64,000 bases of DNA from Tanytarsus gracilentus (GCA_038502055.1 JAXRKN010000042.1:4386001-4450000), one strand, 5' to 3'. Counted from the first letter of the stretch, positions 48,081 through 61,273 are shown. Program-made: numbers and translations. The notes: a model not told the origin generated them from the letters alone.

Positions 48081-51000
48081 TCGACACAAAAATTACGGTA
48101 ATAAAGTAACTAAAAAATAATTTTGCTCTGAGACGACGTGAATTTAAAAAGCGTTCTCGCTCCATCAAACAGATAACCTTACGTTTTCCTTAAAAATTTT
48201 AAAAAACTCAACTCGATTTTTTAATTGCCAATTGATGGTGTTCCTTGCAATAATACCATCTAAATCATTTATTTCTTCTTTTAGGTATTAGCTTTGTTTG
48301 AAGAACACGAGGGTGTTGAAGCATTCGTAGAACCTTTTGTAATTTTACTTATTTTAATCGCAAATGCAGTTGTCGGTGTGTGGCAAGTGAGTATTATTAT
48401 CTTTGTAATTATGAAATCAATTAAAATTAAAATTAATAATTATAGGAACGTAATGCAGAATCAGCTATTGAAGCTCTCAAGGAATACGAGCCCGAAATGG
48501 GCAAGGTTATTCGTGGAGACAAGAGCGGTGTACAAAAAATTCGTGCTAAGGAAATCGTGCCCGGTGACATTGTTGAAGTGTCTGTTGGTGACAAAATTCC
48601 TGCCGATATTCGTTTGATTAAGATTTACTCAACTACCATTCGTATTGATCAATCCATCTTGACTGGTGAGTCCGTTTCAGTCATCAAGCACACCGATGCC
48701 GTACCCGATCCCCGTGCCGTCAATCAAGATAAGAAGAACATTTTGTTCTCCGGTACTAACGTTGCCGCTGGTAAGGCAAGAGGCATTGTTATGGGCACAG
48801 GTTTGAACACTGCTATTGGTAAAATTCGTACTGAAATGTCGGAAACTGAAGAAATTAAGACTCCATTGCAACAAAAGTTGGATGAGTTCGGTGAACAATT
48901 GTCAAAAGTTATCTCAATCATTTGTGTTGCCGTCTGGGCCATCAACATTGGTCACTTTAACGACCCTGCTCATGGTGGATCATGGATCAAGGGTGCCATC
49001 TACTATTTCAAGATCGCTGTCGCTCTTGCCGTCGCCGCTATTCCAGAAGGTTTGCCAGCTGTCATTACTACTTGCTTGGCTTTAGGTACCCGCCGTATGG
49101 CCAAGAAAAATGCTATTGTTCGTTCATTGCCATCCGTTGAGACTCTCGGTTGTACATCAGTCATTTGTTCCGATAAGACCGGTACACTCACAACAAATCA
49201 AATGTCCGTTGCTCGCATGTTTGTCTTTGAAAAAGTCGAAGGAAATGATTCAAGCTTTATTGAATTCGAAATCACCGGATCAACTTACGAGCCAGTTGGT
49301 GAACTCTTCTACAAAGGTGGAAAAGTTAAGGCCTCTGATTATGACACTCTCCAAGAGCTTGCCACAATTTGCATTATGTGTAACGACTCAGCAATTGATT
49401 TCAATGAAGTTAAATCTGTTTTCGAGAAGGTCGGTGAAGCCACTGAGACTGCTCTCATTGTTTTGGCTGAAAAATTGAATCCATTCTCAGTACCAAAGAC
49501 TGGACTTGATCGTCGTTCAGCCGCTATTGTCGTTCGTCAAGAGATTGAGACCAAATGGAAGAAAGAATTTACTCTTGAGTTTTCACGTGATCGTAAATCC
49601 ATGTCCTCATACTGTACACCATTGAAATCATCTCGCCTCGGAACTGGACCTAAAATGTTCTGCAAGGGCGCCCCAGAAGGTGTTTTGGAACGTTGTACAC
49701 ACGCTCGCGTCGGAACCAGCAAAGTTCCACTCACATCCACACTTAAATCACGCATTTTGGATCTTACACGTCAATATGGTACTGGTCGCGATACACTTCG
49801 TTGCTTGGCTTTGGCCACCGGTGATTCACCAATGGTAGGTTAAATTCAAAAATTCTTATGAGATTGAGTTCAATTATTGTTTTAAAAATAGAAACCAGAA
49901 GACATGGACTTAAATGATGCCACCAAATTCTACACTTATGAAGTCAATCTTACTTTCGTCGGTGTTGTCGGCATGTTGGATCCACCACGTAAGGAAGTCG
50001 CTGAATCAATTATTCGTTGCCGTGCTGCTGGTATCCGGGTTATTGTCATTACGGGTGATAACAAGGCCACTGCTGAAGCTATTTGCCGTCGTATTGGCGT
50101 TTTTGGAGAAGATGAAGACACAACTGGAAAATCATACTCAGGTCGCGAGTTCGATGACTTGCCCCTTCACGAGCAAAAATTGGCTGTCGCACGCTCTCGT
50201 CTCTTTTCACGCGTCGAACCCGCTCACAAATCAAAGATTGTCGAGTTCTTGCAAGGCATGAATGAAATCTCTGCTATGACTGGAGATGGTGTCAACGATG
50301 CTCCCGCTTTGAAAAAGGCTGAAATCGGTATTGCTATGGGTTCAGGAACTGCTGTCGCCAAGTCAGCTGCTGAGATGGTTCTTGCTGACGATAACTTCTC
50401 ATCAATTGTCGCTGCCGTTGAGGAAGGTCGTGCTATTTACAACAACATGAAACAATTTATCCGCTACTTGATTTCCTCAAACATTGGTGAGGTTGTTTCA
50501 ATTTTCTTAACTGCTGCTCTCGGCTTACCCGAAGCACTTATTCCCGTTCAACTCTTGTGGGTCAACTTGGTAAGCCTTTAGTTGTTAAAAAATATAATTA
50601 AGATGTAATAATGAATGAGTTAATAGGTCACTGACGGTCTCCCTGCAACTGCTCTCGGTTTCAATCCACCAGATTTGGATATCATGAGCAAGCCACCACG
50701 TAAGGCTGATGAAGGTCTCATTTCAGGATGGTTGTTCTTCCGGTAAGGAAAATAAATGTGCACGCTTTTTTAAATAATATAAATCAATATAATTGTTTGT
50801 GCACATGTCTAGTTATATGGCTATTGGTGGATATGTTGGCGCCGCTACCGTTGGTGGAGCTGCCTGGTGGTTCATGTACAGCCCCGACGGACCTGCATTG
50901 ACTTTCTGGCAATTGTCACATCACTTGCAATGCATTGCAGGAGGCGATGACTTCAAGGGAGTTGACTGCAAAGTTTTTGTTGACCCTCATCCAATGACAA

Positions 51001-51499
51001 TGGCCTTGTCGGTTCTTGTCACAATTGAAATGTTGAACGCCATGAACAGGTGAGATACCAAAAATTTGAAATTGTGATACCATTTTCTAATTTCTTAAAA
51101 AACTTGTTTAGCTTGTCTGAGAATCAATCTCTTGTCGTTATGCCGCCATGGACGAACTTGTGGTTAATGGGTGCCATGTGCTTGTCATTCGCTCTTCACT
51201 TTGTCATTTTGTACGTCGAGGTTCTTTCTGTAAGTGTCTCTCAATTTTTGAGTTTTCAGTTCAGAAGATCTAATCTTTTTTATTTTTTAAAACTTTAGGG
51301 CGTCTTCCAAGTCACACCGTTGAACGTTGAAGAATGGTTGACTGTAATGAAGTTCTCAATTCCAGTTGTGCTGTTGGATGAGTTGCTCAAATTTGTTGCC
51401 AGAAGAATTTCAGATGGTGAGAGCTACATAAAAACAGTTCATGGTTTAGTGTTAGCGTGGGCAGTGTTTTTCGGTCTAATAATATGGGGTCCTTTCTAA
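45573..51499 (+). CDS. SERCA: Sarco/endoplasmic reticulum Ca2+-ATPase
   Basis: Nine coding exons: 45573-45690, 47415-47515, 48285-48386, 48446-49834, 49892-50569, 50627-50742, 50813-51049, 51112-51229 and 51299-51499, giving 1019 residues (fly 1020). This P2A-type pump moves cytosolic Ca2+ into the ER/SR at the cost of ATP. Visible are the actuator motif LTGESVSV, Ca-site helix M4 VAAIPEGLP, the phosphorylated Asp in CSDKTGTLTTN (residue 350), the nucleotide-domain KGAPEG, and the hinge MTGDGVNDAPALKKAEIG. The C terminus ends in the extra hydrophobic LVLAWAVFFGLIIWGPF, like the longer fly isoform. Codon use is richer in C-ending codons than its neighbours, as expected for a highly expressed gene. 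Introns 1 and 2 are long. Confidence 0.98.
48031..48077 (+). repeat. (GA)n microsatellite in SERCA intron 2
   Basis: About 47 bases of uninterrupted GA repeats. GA tracts can bind GAGA-type factors in flies, but nothing here beyond the repeat supports a regulatory role. Confidence 0.9.
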
Positions 51500-54400
51500 G
51501 TGTGTCAATGACAACAAAACGGTCATTGTTCGATAAGGGACCTCAGACAATTTAAATTTGATTAAATTACAATTGTTGTTGTCCACACAATTTAGCTTTC
51601 AATCAAGAATAATATTTATATTTAAAAAATCGCAGTGTAATTTTTTTGAATATACAATTAACCATATTTTTCCTATAATTATTTACTTATTAATTTTATT
51701 ATCAGTTTGATCTGATCTGAGTAAATTTATGTCATAACTAAAAAATATAAATTCATTCAATTTTAAGTTTACCACATTATATGAATTTACTCAGTGATTT
51801 CCATGATTTCCAAAAAAAAATTTTTTTGAGCTTTCGTTTTAAAAGCTTTTTTAACAGCCTTAAAAATGGTTTTTAAACACCCTAACTAATTTTTTTGACA
51901 CTCTACAATCATGTTCCCCCACCCATGGTAGGAAATAATTAATTAATATTGTATAAATTCGATTAAAGAAGTCAAGAGTAAAAAAATTATGCACTAATAA
52001 TAAAAATAGATCATTCAAATTTTGAAAATTATATGAGCGTTTAAGGATATAAAAATGAGCGGTGTAAAATCTCATTAACATCAAATTCAATACACACACA
52101 TAAATATTTTAAAAATATATACATTCTTAAAATTGTTTAATTTTAATGGTGACAAGTATCTGATAAAACCTATGCATAATAAGGAACCGGACGTAAAAAC
52201 TGTTAAAAAATTTCAACTTCTGGCGCAGCGGGAAAAAATGGTGAAATTTTTGGAAAAGTAGCGAGATTTTCTCATAAAATTTTATTAATTTTAAAATTTG
52301 AACGATTTTCTTTTTTTAAGTTAATCAAAAATGAGTTTTATAAACATTTAAACTTTTTTTGTCGGCTAAAGGCTATTTTAGTAGGCAAAATTTTTAATTT
52401 AAAATTCTCCACGTTAAAAAATAAATATAATCGCGCTCATATTTTCAACATTTTACTACTACTTTTCTACACACTGAAAGTTTGAATTTTCCCAACGGCT
52501 TTTTGCGTCCGGTTCTTTATTAAACAGGGTCAATTATTCATTCAAAATGAACTCATTTTCCCTTGGTACATAAACAAAAGAGCACCATAGAGTTAAACTT
52601 TGACATAGAGAAAGAGAGTTGAATTAACTGATATCTAGGAGTATGAAATTATAAATTTATCGGTGTGGATAGGTGAACGTGCATTTAAGTTTAGTATTTG
52701 TCTCTCAAATTTTTCTTTTTATTTTCATGAAAAATATTGGAATTAAATTCTGTGTGTGGTTATGACACTCAATGGGATTTCGGTTGTTGAGTCTACGATG
52801 ATATAAAAAAGTTCATATAACATCAACACCACAAAAGTTCGTTTGTACTATATACACATAGGAATGTTGTAAATAATATAATGATGAAAAGAAAAATATT
52901 GCTGAGTTTCCTGCAATAATAATATACAATTGAGAGACGCATATTTAAATAGGCATTATTCAAAATGAGGTTATATATGCGGTTTAAGGGTGAAAGGAAT
53001 AGAAAAAACTATTTAAAGAATCCACATTATGTTTTAAAGCAATGTATTAAAATTTGCTAGTTAGCATGAAAAAAATTATCACTTTTGAGATATAAAAAAA
53101 CTTTTTTTAAAGGCAAATAGGAAAAATGAACAGAAATGAACAAAAAATAATCTGAATTATCATCACATTTAGAAGTTTGAAAGGATGTAGTGATGATGGG
53201 CTGTTTCATTTAGGTAGTTATGAAAAGTGCCTAAAAATTCAACAACAACAACAATTTTCATAAATTTTTTTGAGCACTTCAGATAAAATTGAATAAAACT
53301 TCAGAATTACCATCTTTTTTTTATCTCTTGACTCGCTCTCACACAAAAATTTATCTTCATATGTGAGACACTTAAATATCTGCACAATTTATATTAAATT
53401 TAATATTTTTCAAACTGTGGCTCTTACTTAAAACACTTTCAGTGCATTCGAGTCAAATTTCAAAAATAACTCTACCTTTCTTGGATGGAAGGAAACATCA
53501 CTAGAAAACTTTTAGATATGTTTTGATGAAATTATGTAGTTAGGATTGTTCAAAATTTGAGCGGTTAAATTAAAAAATTTCACACATTTGACTTTTGTTT
53601 CACTTTAAGATTTTAAAAAATTGTCGAAACCAAAATAAAATCGGTGGTTCCGTGTACTTTTAAGAGTTGAAAAAAAATCATGCCTTTAGTCATATTTGAA
53701 AAAACTACATCATAACAAATATCATTTAAAAATAATTTCCTACGTTACATCATCAATATATCTTTGATATCAAAAAGAAAAACTACACTAATTATATAAG
53801 TCATGAAGAATAATTCGAAAAATGTTCGTTTCATTTTCTTATTATATATATATAAGCAGAAAAAAATAGGAAATAGAGTTTGAATTTTAAGCAATTCAGT
53901 AAACTGTAGAAAATTGCAAAGCGTAAAACGAGATAGATAAAAATAACTGAATTATTAAAAGTTTTTAACTTTAATTCTATCTATCTGGATTTACTGCTTT
54001 GGATCTTTAAACAAAATCTACATAATAAATTATACTATGATGACGATGATAAAAAAAACTAAAAATGATTTTAAAACCAAACAACAAAATAAATTACGCA
54101 TTTTTATTAACAAATTCTTTCCTAACAGCAATTATAACACAAAGCTTTAATTTAGTAACCCCCTTTATGCAGGATCATAAGGTACTCTGAGACAGCACTG
54201 TGATCAAAAATAAAGGAAACCTTAGTCCTTTTTTTCCTTTATTTCACCAAGTTCCAAATAAAACATTCCAAAAACCCCTCAAAAATGCTCAGTAGGAAGA
54301 ATGAAAATCAAAAAAATTAAATGTTTTTATGCTAAGAAGTGTGCTTACGAGTTATGTGTGAGTATTAAAACATCGAGCTTCATTCAACGCTCAGCTATTT

Positions 54401-56036
54401 GAATTTTAAATTTTGTGTGCTTGATGACATTTTTAAAATCTTTATTTCTCCTTAAATTTTCTTCCAAAAAAAGGAAACCCCGAGTTCCATTAAATACAAC
54501 GACGAAAAAAGAACTTTGTCCTACTGCCATTTATCCTGTTATATATTCGAAAACATCCAGATATAAAACTGAATCCTCCAAAAAATAAATTATTCTATAC
54601 ACACAATCAAAATCGAACAAATAACTATCATCGGGTTACAGCCTACAAACCTTTGGATTTAATGGAGACAAAAAATTATCCCCTTTTATAATAACTACAT
54701 CAATATAAAAATTGATTTTCACATTAAATAAACAAAAATTTATCCATCCATCACCATCACAATCCACCAGCAAAAAGAAATGAAAAATTCGATTGCCACC
54801 TCCACGTAAATTTATTTTTACCTTTTACTAATTAGAATAGTTTAATAGTTTTATAGACTTTTTTAGTAAGTTAGAGTGACATTTGTTGTAAATTTTTGGT
54901 TTCACCCTAGTTTTATTGAAAAGTAAGTTTTTATCCTGTAAAGGTTAAAATAAAAGATTTATTTGGTTTAACTCGCTCGTATAAGTCGTTTTCAAAGCGC
55001 TAAGATATTTTAAAATAAATTTTTTAAACGTGATAAAAAGTGAAACCAGGAATTTAAATAAGTTTTTGCTGATGCAAAATTTGTTTACACTTTTCATTTA
55101 TAATTCTCTTTTCTTACTTTCTTTTTTCTCCATCGTCTCTAGTTAATGAAGTTGTCGTTGATAAATGGTAAAGCTAAGGATACGTCGACGTATTTAACCA
55201 TCAAGAAAAAAATTTGAAAAAATAATAAATAAATCAACAATAAAATGACATCTACAAAATTATAACCTTTTTGTTATTACAGCATTCAAGTAATAATAAT
55301 ACATAATTTATATAATTCGTGATTTGAATGCTTCGTTGGTAAATTAAAATTTTATTGAAAGTTAACCGGTTATAATAATTAAATGAGTTAAAAAATGATA
55401 CTTAAATAAAATGAAATGACATCTGCAATTTTAAGAGAATAAAAAAGCACCACAGAAATTAAATTTTGTGAAAGCTCAATGCAAAAAAAAAGTTTTGAAT
55501 ATGAATGAAATTAACGTTTCAGTTCGAACCATTCACATTTTCCTCGTTTGCTCTTCTTCATTCAAAACATCCAAACTTTATTTCCGTCTAATTTCACTCC
55601 TTATCAAGATATTAAAAAGTGTTAAAATTTATAATGCAGTTTTCTTTATGAAAGAAATTGTAATAGTCATGCTGGCAGATTATCAAATAAATTGTAGATA
55701 TTTTTGTTGATTAATAACTTTTAGCGTTTTTATTATTTTTTTTTGTTCTCATTACCTTTGATACTGTAGAGAGGCGTTTTTCCTAATTGAATATAATAAA
55801 AAGATATGGAAAAATAAAATAAATTTGTGGATCAAATTTTTTAAGTGATTAAATTTGAAAACTTTATTGTTTAATTCGAAAATTAATGTTCTTCAATCGA
55901 AAATTACAAGACAAACTAAAAACTTGTATAATATGTTTATGTTTAAAAGTCAATCGCTCTAAATATTATATACTTATGAGTTCAATTAAAATACGTTTCA
56001 GAATTATTTTTGAGTTTACTTGAACAAGTCACAATA
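51500..56036. other. SERCA 3' UTR and long gene-poor spacer
   Basis: 4.5 kb of AT-rich sequence with no recognisable coding exon, RNA gene or copies of the repeat families seen elsewhere. The left part probably contains SERCA 3' UTRs, with several AATAAA signals such as near 54945. The right part precedes the odorant receptor. ORFs of about 80 codons at 51860-52099 (-) and 55468-55710 (+) lack features. Confidence 0.5.
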
Positions 56037-57441
56037 ATGATTTTGAGGCCTTTTTTATTGCCTTTAAAAATTCTGCACATTCTTGGTGTTTGGCAGGATA
56101 AAAACTCATCGATTTTCTACAAAATATACGGAGCTTTCCTTTTTTCCTACCTATTAATTCAAGGAAGTGTAAATCAAAGTGTTTTTGTCATTACAAAATT
56201 GCAATCAAACGATTTTCATGAATCTTTTGAAACTTTGAGCATTTTACTAACCTGCTTGGTGACAATATTCAAATCCTTGAATTTAATCGGAAGTATTACG
56301 AAAATTCAAAAATTAATGAAACGTTTGAAAGAAATTTTAAAGTTTAGTAATTTTTTGGAGCTTTCAAGACGTCCTCATGTTGAGTCCTACGAATTATCGA
56401 TAATTAAAATTTCCAGTTTTAATTATACTTTTCACTTTGCCGTCTGCAATTTGAGGTAAGTCAGATATAGGGAAATGGTTCAGCTGGGTGAAAAAATTTA
56501 AGGACAATTTTGTAAATATCAATTATTTTTTGTGTAACCCACACAAGAACAAGCCCCCTTTCTCATGGCTTCCCCATATTACATTTACATTACTGATCTG
56601 TTACAAGTTGGTTACGTGGCAACACTCACGAGTGGGTTTTAAAACATTTCTTTTATCTTATTATAGTTTAATAATCGCAATCGTGTTTATCAAAGAGAGA
56701 AGACTTCCATTTAAAACTTGGTTCTATTTGGATTCTCAGCACAACTTTTTTGTCTACATTTACTTAACAACAATTGAGTATGTAATATCTGTGTACACAA
56801 TTCTTATCAATGGGAGCTTGGACGTTTTTCCAGTAATTTTTTTTTGTTACGTCATCGCTTTACTTAAAGAACTAAATGAGAGTGTTAAATACCTCAAGGA
56901 AAATATGGTAGACTTGAAAAGGTGTGTTGATTTACATGTAAAAATCAAACAATTTTGTCAAGAAATTTCCGAGACGTATTCGCTACATTTTTTAGTTCAG
57001 GGTTTTTTTAGTGTACTCATCTTATGTTCATCATCATTCTTATTGACTAAGGTAAAAAACATCATGCGCCATTGATTAAACATTAAACATAAAAAAAATT
57101 CTCCGCAACAGATTTCTATAACATCCGATGGTGGACTTTTCTTTCGAACACTATTGTACATTATCTTGATGGTAATTCAGATTTTTCTACCATGCTACTA
57201 CGGCAACGAGATATTTGTGAATTCTCAAGAGTTATCCAGCAATCTCTTTTACTCTGAATGGCTTCACTCGAATAAAAATTATCGAAAATCTGTAAGCTTT
57301 GTCATGGAGGTTTTAAAAAAGCCGATTAAAGTCGATGCTTTCAAATTTCTGAAAGTTAATTATGAGATTTTTACGTCGGTTTGCAATGCTGCATACTCGA
57401 TGTACGCACTAATTGATCGTGTTTCAAAGAAAGATAAATGA
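56037..57441 (+). CDS. Insect odorant receptor, 7tm_6 family
   Basis: Three exons: 56037-56455, 56667-57051 and 57112-57441, giving 377 residues, the usual length. Family members are plasma-membrane ligand-gated channels that work with the co-receptor Orco in sensory neurons. The N terminus MILRPFLLPLKILHILGVWQ is typical, several membrane helices follow (FLFSYLLIQ, YIYLTTIEYVISVYTILI, QGFFSVLILCSSSFLL, LLYIILMVIQIFLPCYYGNE), and the C-terminal motifs YGNEIFVNSQELSSNLFYSE and VSFVMEVLKKPIKVDAFKFL fit the 7tm_6 pattern. An upstream in-frame TTG was not used. Intron 1 carries a small repeat element. Ligand and orthology cannot be told. Confidence 0.88.
56522..56655 (+). mobile_element. Minimal family-A element in odorant receptor intron 1
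   Basis: 5' end TTTTTTGTGTAACCCACACA (about 56525-56545), then almost directly the 3' end GTTACGTGGCAACACTCACG and AGTGGGTTTTAAAACATTT (56611-56650). The stem here is ACTC-AC-GAGT. At about 130 bases it is the shortest copy and makes up over half of a 211-base intron. Confidence 0.72.
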
Positions 57442-57487
57442 ATTGTTAGAAAAATAGCTTTTATTTTATTCAAATAAAATTCATTCT
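57442..57487. terminator. Overlapping 3' end region of the odorant receptor and WDR36
   Basis: Only 46 bases lie between the two stop codons. On the plus strand an AATAAA occurs near 57473, and on the minus strand AATAAA occurs in the reverse complement of TTTTATTTTATT near 57461. Both polyadenylation signals therefore sit in the spacer and the mature 3' UTRs should overlap in antisense. Confidence 0.6.
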
Positions 57488-60400
57488 CTAGACACAATAA
57501 TTTCTCAAGTTACTTACAACGCCAGTGCTATAGAAGAGTTTTTCTTCAATTTTAGCCCAACTCTCGGTTTGTATTCTTTCGACGTCTTCGAGTGTCTCAA
57601 CTAAAATTTCATTTTCAGCTATAATTTCCTCGTGGCATTGCAAAAAGAGCGCAAGATATGACTGAGCTAATTCAAAATTTAAATTGAAAATTATCATTTG
57701 AATTATCATTCTAAGGAATTTATCCATTAAAACAATCGAGCCACCTCCCAATGGCGCCAATGATTTAATCTCGTAGTCAATCATTGATGGATTCAAAGTC
57801 ATTAAGTGACTAACTGCATTCGTGTATTCTTCAACTTCACTAGACTTCTTGAGAACAATTCCAAAAGTCGTTAAATTTTCAATGTAGGTTGAAGATTTAA
57901 TTCGGGAATTTTCATCTTTTAACACTTCTCCATTCACATCGAATGCAATTTCAAGACCAGCAACAGTAGGAAGGAAGAAGGGAGCTTGTTTAGCTTTCTT
58001 TGGAGCCTCTTTTGGCATATTTCTCTTCTTAATGATGTCGAGACTTAATAAATTTTTCCACTTTGCCTCCGTCAATTTTGACATGCTGATTAAATTTTCA
58101 TCGATTTGAGCTGGTGTATGATAATTTTCATTAATAAACTCTCCTTCTTCGTCATTTTCCTCAAGTTTAATTAGGTCCATGGCGTACGAGAGATCGTACT
58201 TATGCTCAAAGCACAACATCGATGGAAGCTCCATGATTCTCGCTTCAGATTCGGGATCAATCGATCGAAGTGAAATGTGCTCGTAGATTGACTTGTTAGC
58301 CCAAAGATAAATTCCAAGAAAGTCAACATGTGCCGTTGCTAAAAAGTCTCCAGTGGGTGACATTGTCAATGAAATACACGGCTTCGTCATTCTAAATTGG
58401 TCTATTAAATACGAGGAAGGAATATCCCACGTTCGAATTGTACAATCCATGCTGGCAGTGATTAGCCATCGGCTGTCAGGACTAAAGCAAGCGTCTGTGA
58501 TTGGAGCAGTGTGCCCGATAAATTTTCGCACAACGTTCTTAGTGTCGTAGTCGACAATTTTTAGCGAAAAGTTTTCAAAAGCAACACACAACATTGAGCT
58601 CTCACGATGTCCTGTGATGAATAAGATATTCTCATGCATTTTTATTGAACCAGTTGAAGCTTTTGAATCCTTGAAATTCCAAAATTTAAGGTGACCGTCT
58701 ACGCCGCCACTGATGACAATTTGATTGAGGTTATCAACCCAAATGCCTCTGACGTCACTAACGTGTGCTGGTGAGCCATAAGTGGCTCTGTGCTGACCCG
58801 ATTGGACGTTAAATCTCTCAACGTCGCCATTCGAATAACCAATGATTACAAAGTTGCCGCAATGAGTCATATTGAGGCATGTAGCGAATGTCTTAAAATC
58901 CTTTCTTTTTCCATTTTTGAATTTTTCTGGCAGCAACTTTAAATTTCCCATTTTACGTTTATCGAATGACCAAGTGGTTGCTTGCACAAGATCACTATGA
59001 ATGGCCACAATACTATCCCAATGCTTCTCACGAGTCGTCTCAGAGGTAAAGCTTACTACTGGTGGCATTTGGAGATGATCTTCTTCGAGATTATCTAGTG
59101 ATTATTGAGATGCGAGATCATTAAGTTTTGAAATATACAGGATATATATATAAAAAAGATAGTATTCAAAATTTCCTTACGAATTTTTTTCGAAGCCTTT
59201 CGATTATAACTTGCTCTTCCCAAGCTAGCATTCAAAGTTTCCGAGACTGTGCTGAAAATGCGCAAAGATGCATCCTCGCCTGACGAAAGAATGCTATCGC
59301 CATTTGCACCATGATAGCGTATAATTAGTGGTGGTGAGGCATGACCTTCTCTATATCTCAATAATCTAGATGTACCATCAACCTTATCGAATATCCACAT
59401 TTTCAAAGAGTTATCACTGGATGTGGTCAAAAGAAGAGGTTCATTTGGAAGAAAATTTAGCGTACTTATTGCGTCACTATGAGCATTTAGCGTTGTTACT
59501 ATTTTCTTCTCCTCTAGATTCCAAAAAGCTACTTGTCCATTTATACCTAATTAATTATTTTGTTTATTATTTTTGGCTATTTTGTTTACTGTCGAAACTT
59601 TTCGCTTTGAAAAAAGAAAAATATGCGAAAAGTTAAAGCCCAATTTCAAAATTCAAAAATTAAATGGCGTTTATGTTAATAGAGAGAGGAAAGCGATAAT
59701 TATATTTATAAAAGTAATTAGGAAAATAATTAGATAGATGAGAAATTTCGAACCTGATGTAGCCATCATTGAGGGTCCGTCTGTTCGGAAAGATATTCCA
59801 GTCACAATGCCCCATTCTTGCTTGAACTCCATTAAAATTTGATCAACTTTTAGATTGAGGAGAGCTATTTGACCATCAGCAAGTCCCACGGCGACAACAT
59901 CCATAGCTGGTGCTTGCTCGAGCACAGTAATTTTACTATAAAACCCACTAAAGGCATAGATCAACTTTCCATGACGAACATTCCACAATTGCAGTTTTCC
60001 TTGCTCACTTCCAATGAGGATTTTATTAATATATGTATTCGGATGCATGATAGCCGTGATTTTAAAAGACTCATTTTCAAACGGGATTTCCAAATAGACA
60101 GCTTCGGCTCTCTTATCCCAAACTTTAAGTAAACTCGATTCATCAACCTATAAATTTAAATTCCAATAATATATATTTCAAATATTTTTAAAAACTTACA
60201 GAAATTAAGTGGAATCCAAACGGGAGCAAGTGCGTAACTTTTGTGGCATGTCCTATGTATTTGTGCTTTATTTCGTTTCCTCTTCTCCACCCATAAATGA
60301 TAGTGCCGCAAGCTGAGTAAATTAAATATTTATCACTCGCTAAACACGTTATTTCTTCAGTATGTAAACCCGATACAGTTAAAAGTCGAAAATGATTGCA

Positions 60401-60535
60401 GCTAAATGTTTGAAATGATTTTCCGACGCACGTCGATACACAATTCTCTTTTCGGCCTGCAATATATCTAATTGTAGCTGGAACCTGATTCGAAACGTAC
60501 CCTAATGCACGATTTTGTTGAAAAACTCGCGACAT
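57488..60535 (-). CDS. WDR36: WDR36/Utp21, small-subunit processome WD-repeat protein
   Basis: Four exons: 60535-60200, 60147-59754, 59546-59181 and 59094-57488, giving 900 residues (human about 900-950). Utp21 is part of the UTP-B module of the nucleolar U3 processome that makes 18S rRNA. Two beta-propellers fill most of it (KYIGHATKVTHLLPFGFHLI, IGSEQGKLQLWNVRHGK, ISGGVDGHLKFWNFKDSK, SRWLITASMDCTIRTWDIPS), followed by the Utp21-specific helical domain (EAKWKNLLSLDIIKKRNMPK, PFFLPTVAGLEIAFD). The exon 2 donor GTTCGA is weak beyond GT, but the join is required by phase and by the WD repeat. It is convergent with the odorant receptor. Confidence 0.96.
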
Positions 60536-61273
60536 GATTTTTGTTATTGTTTTTATTCACGTGGGCCACCGATTTAATAGAAAAATTAGCAATTTGTTCA
60601 ATTCTGTCTGAATGTCTTAAATTCAAATAATTTTTTAACGAGATTTTGTAACACAGCAGCTGCACGAGCACGCTACGAATTATAAAGAATTATTTCTATA
60701 TAATTTATTCATAAATTAAAAGTAAAAAATTCCTCCACCGATCCTTAGCTTATTTGTTTATGGTTTTTTGTGACAGTAAAACTAAATCGCCTACGGGAAG
60801 TAATTTAAAAAAAAATATCTATCCAAATTTTTCCACTTAGGTACCATAATTGATCATAAATGTCGCGTGACGATGCATCAAAATTGTTGAATATTAATTT
60901 TGAAGGGTTTGGCATATTTATCAATGAAAAAAGTGCATATCAAATTTGACATCTGGGAGCCACAAAATGACGTCAGCGGGCATACAGTTTTTCGCTTCTT
61001 TTTTATTAAGGATCATTAATAGATATCGTTATGTTGCGCTGAAATAAACAAATTAACGTTATTTAATTTAATTTTTACTTTTTTATGGAATTTGCCAACA
61101 AACTTTTTAGATCTCTTTATTGAAAGAAATTATCTTTAAAAAATATTTACAAATTGCATCTCAACACTGTCCATAAATGCTTTTCACGAGTGGTGAGATT
61201 TCTTTAAAGTGAAAACCATTCATGATGCGTTAAAAAATTTACAACTGTTTTGAATTTACATGTGGAACTTTCG
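60536..61273. other. WDR36 5' region and neuropeptide 3' flank
   Basis: Tandem minus-strand spacer: WDR36 promoter at the left, 3' UTR of the neuropeptide gene at the right. No gene or repeat recognised. Confidence 0.5.

Noticed and set aside
47977..48168. Minus-strand ORF with Leu-Ser repeats in SERCA intron 2
   Set aside because: It is a translation of the (GA)n microsatellite.
51860..52099. 79-codon minus-strand ORF downstream of SERCA
   Set aside because: AT-driven composition, no recognisable domain, no supporting splice or promoter context.
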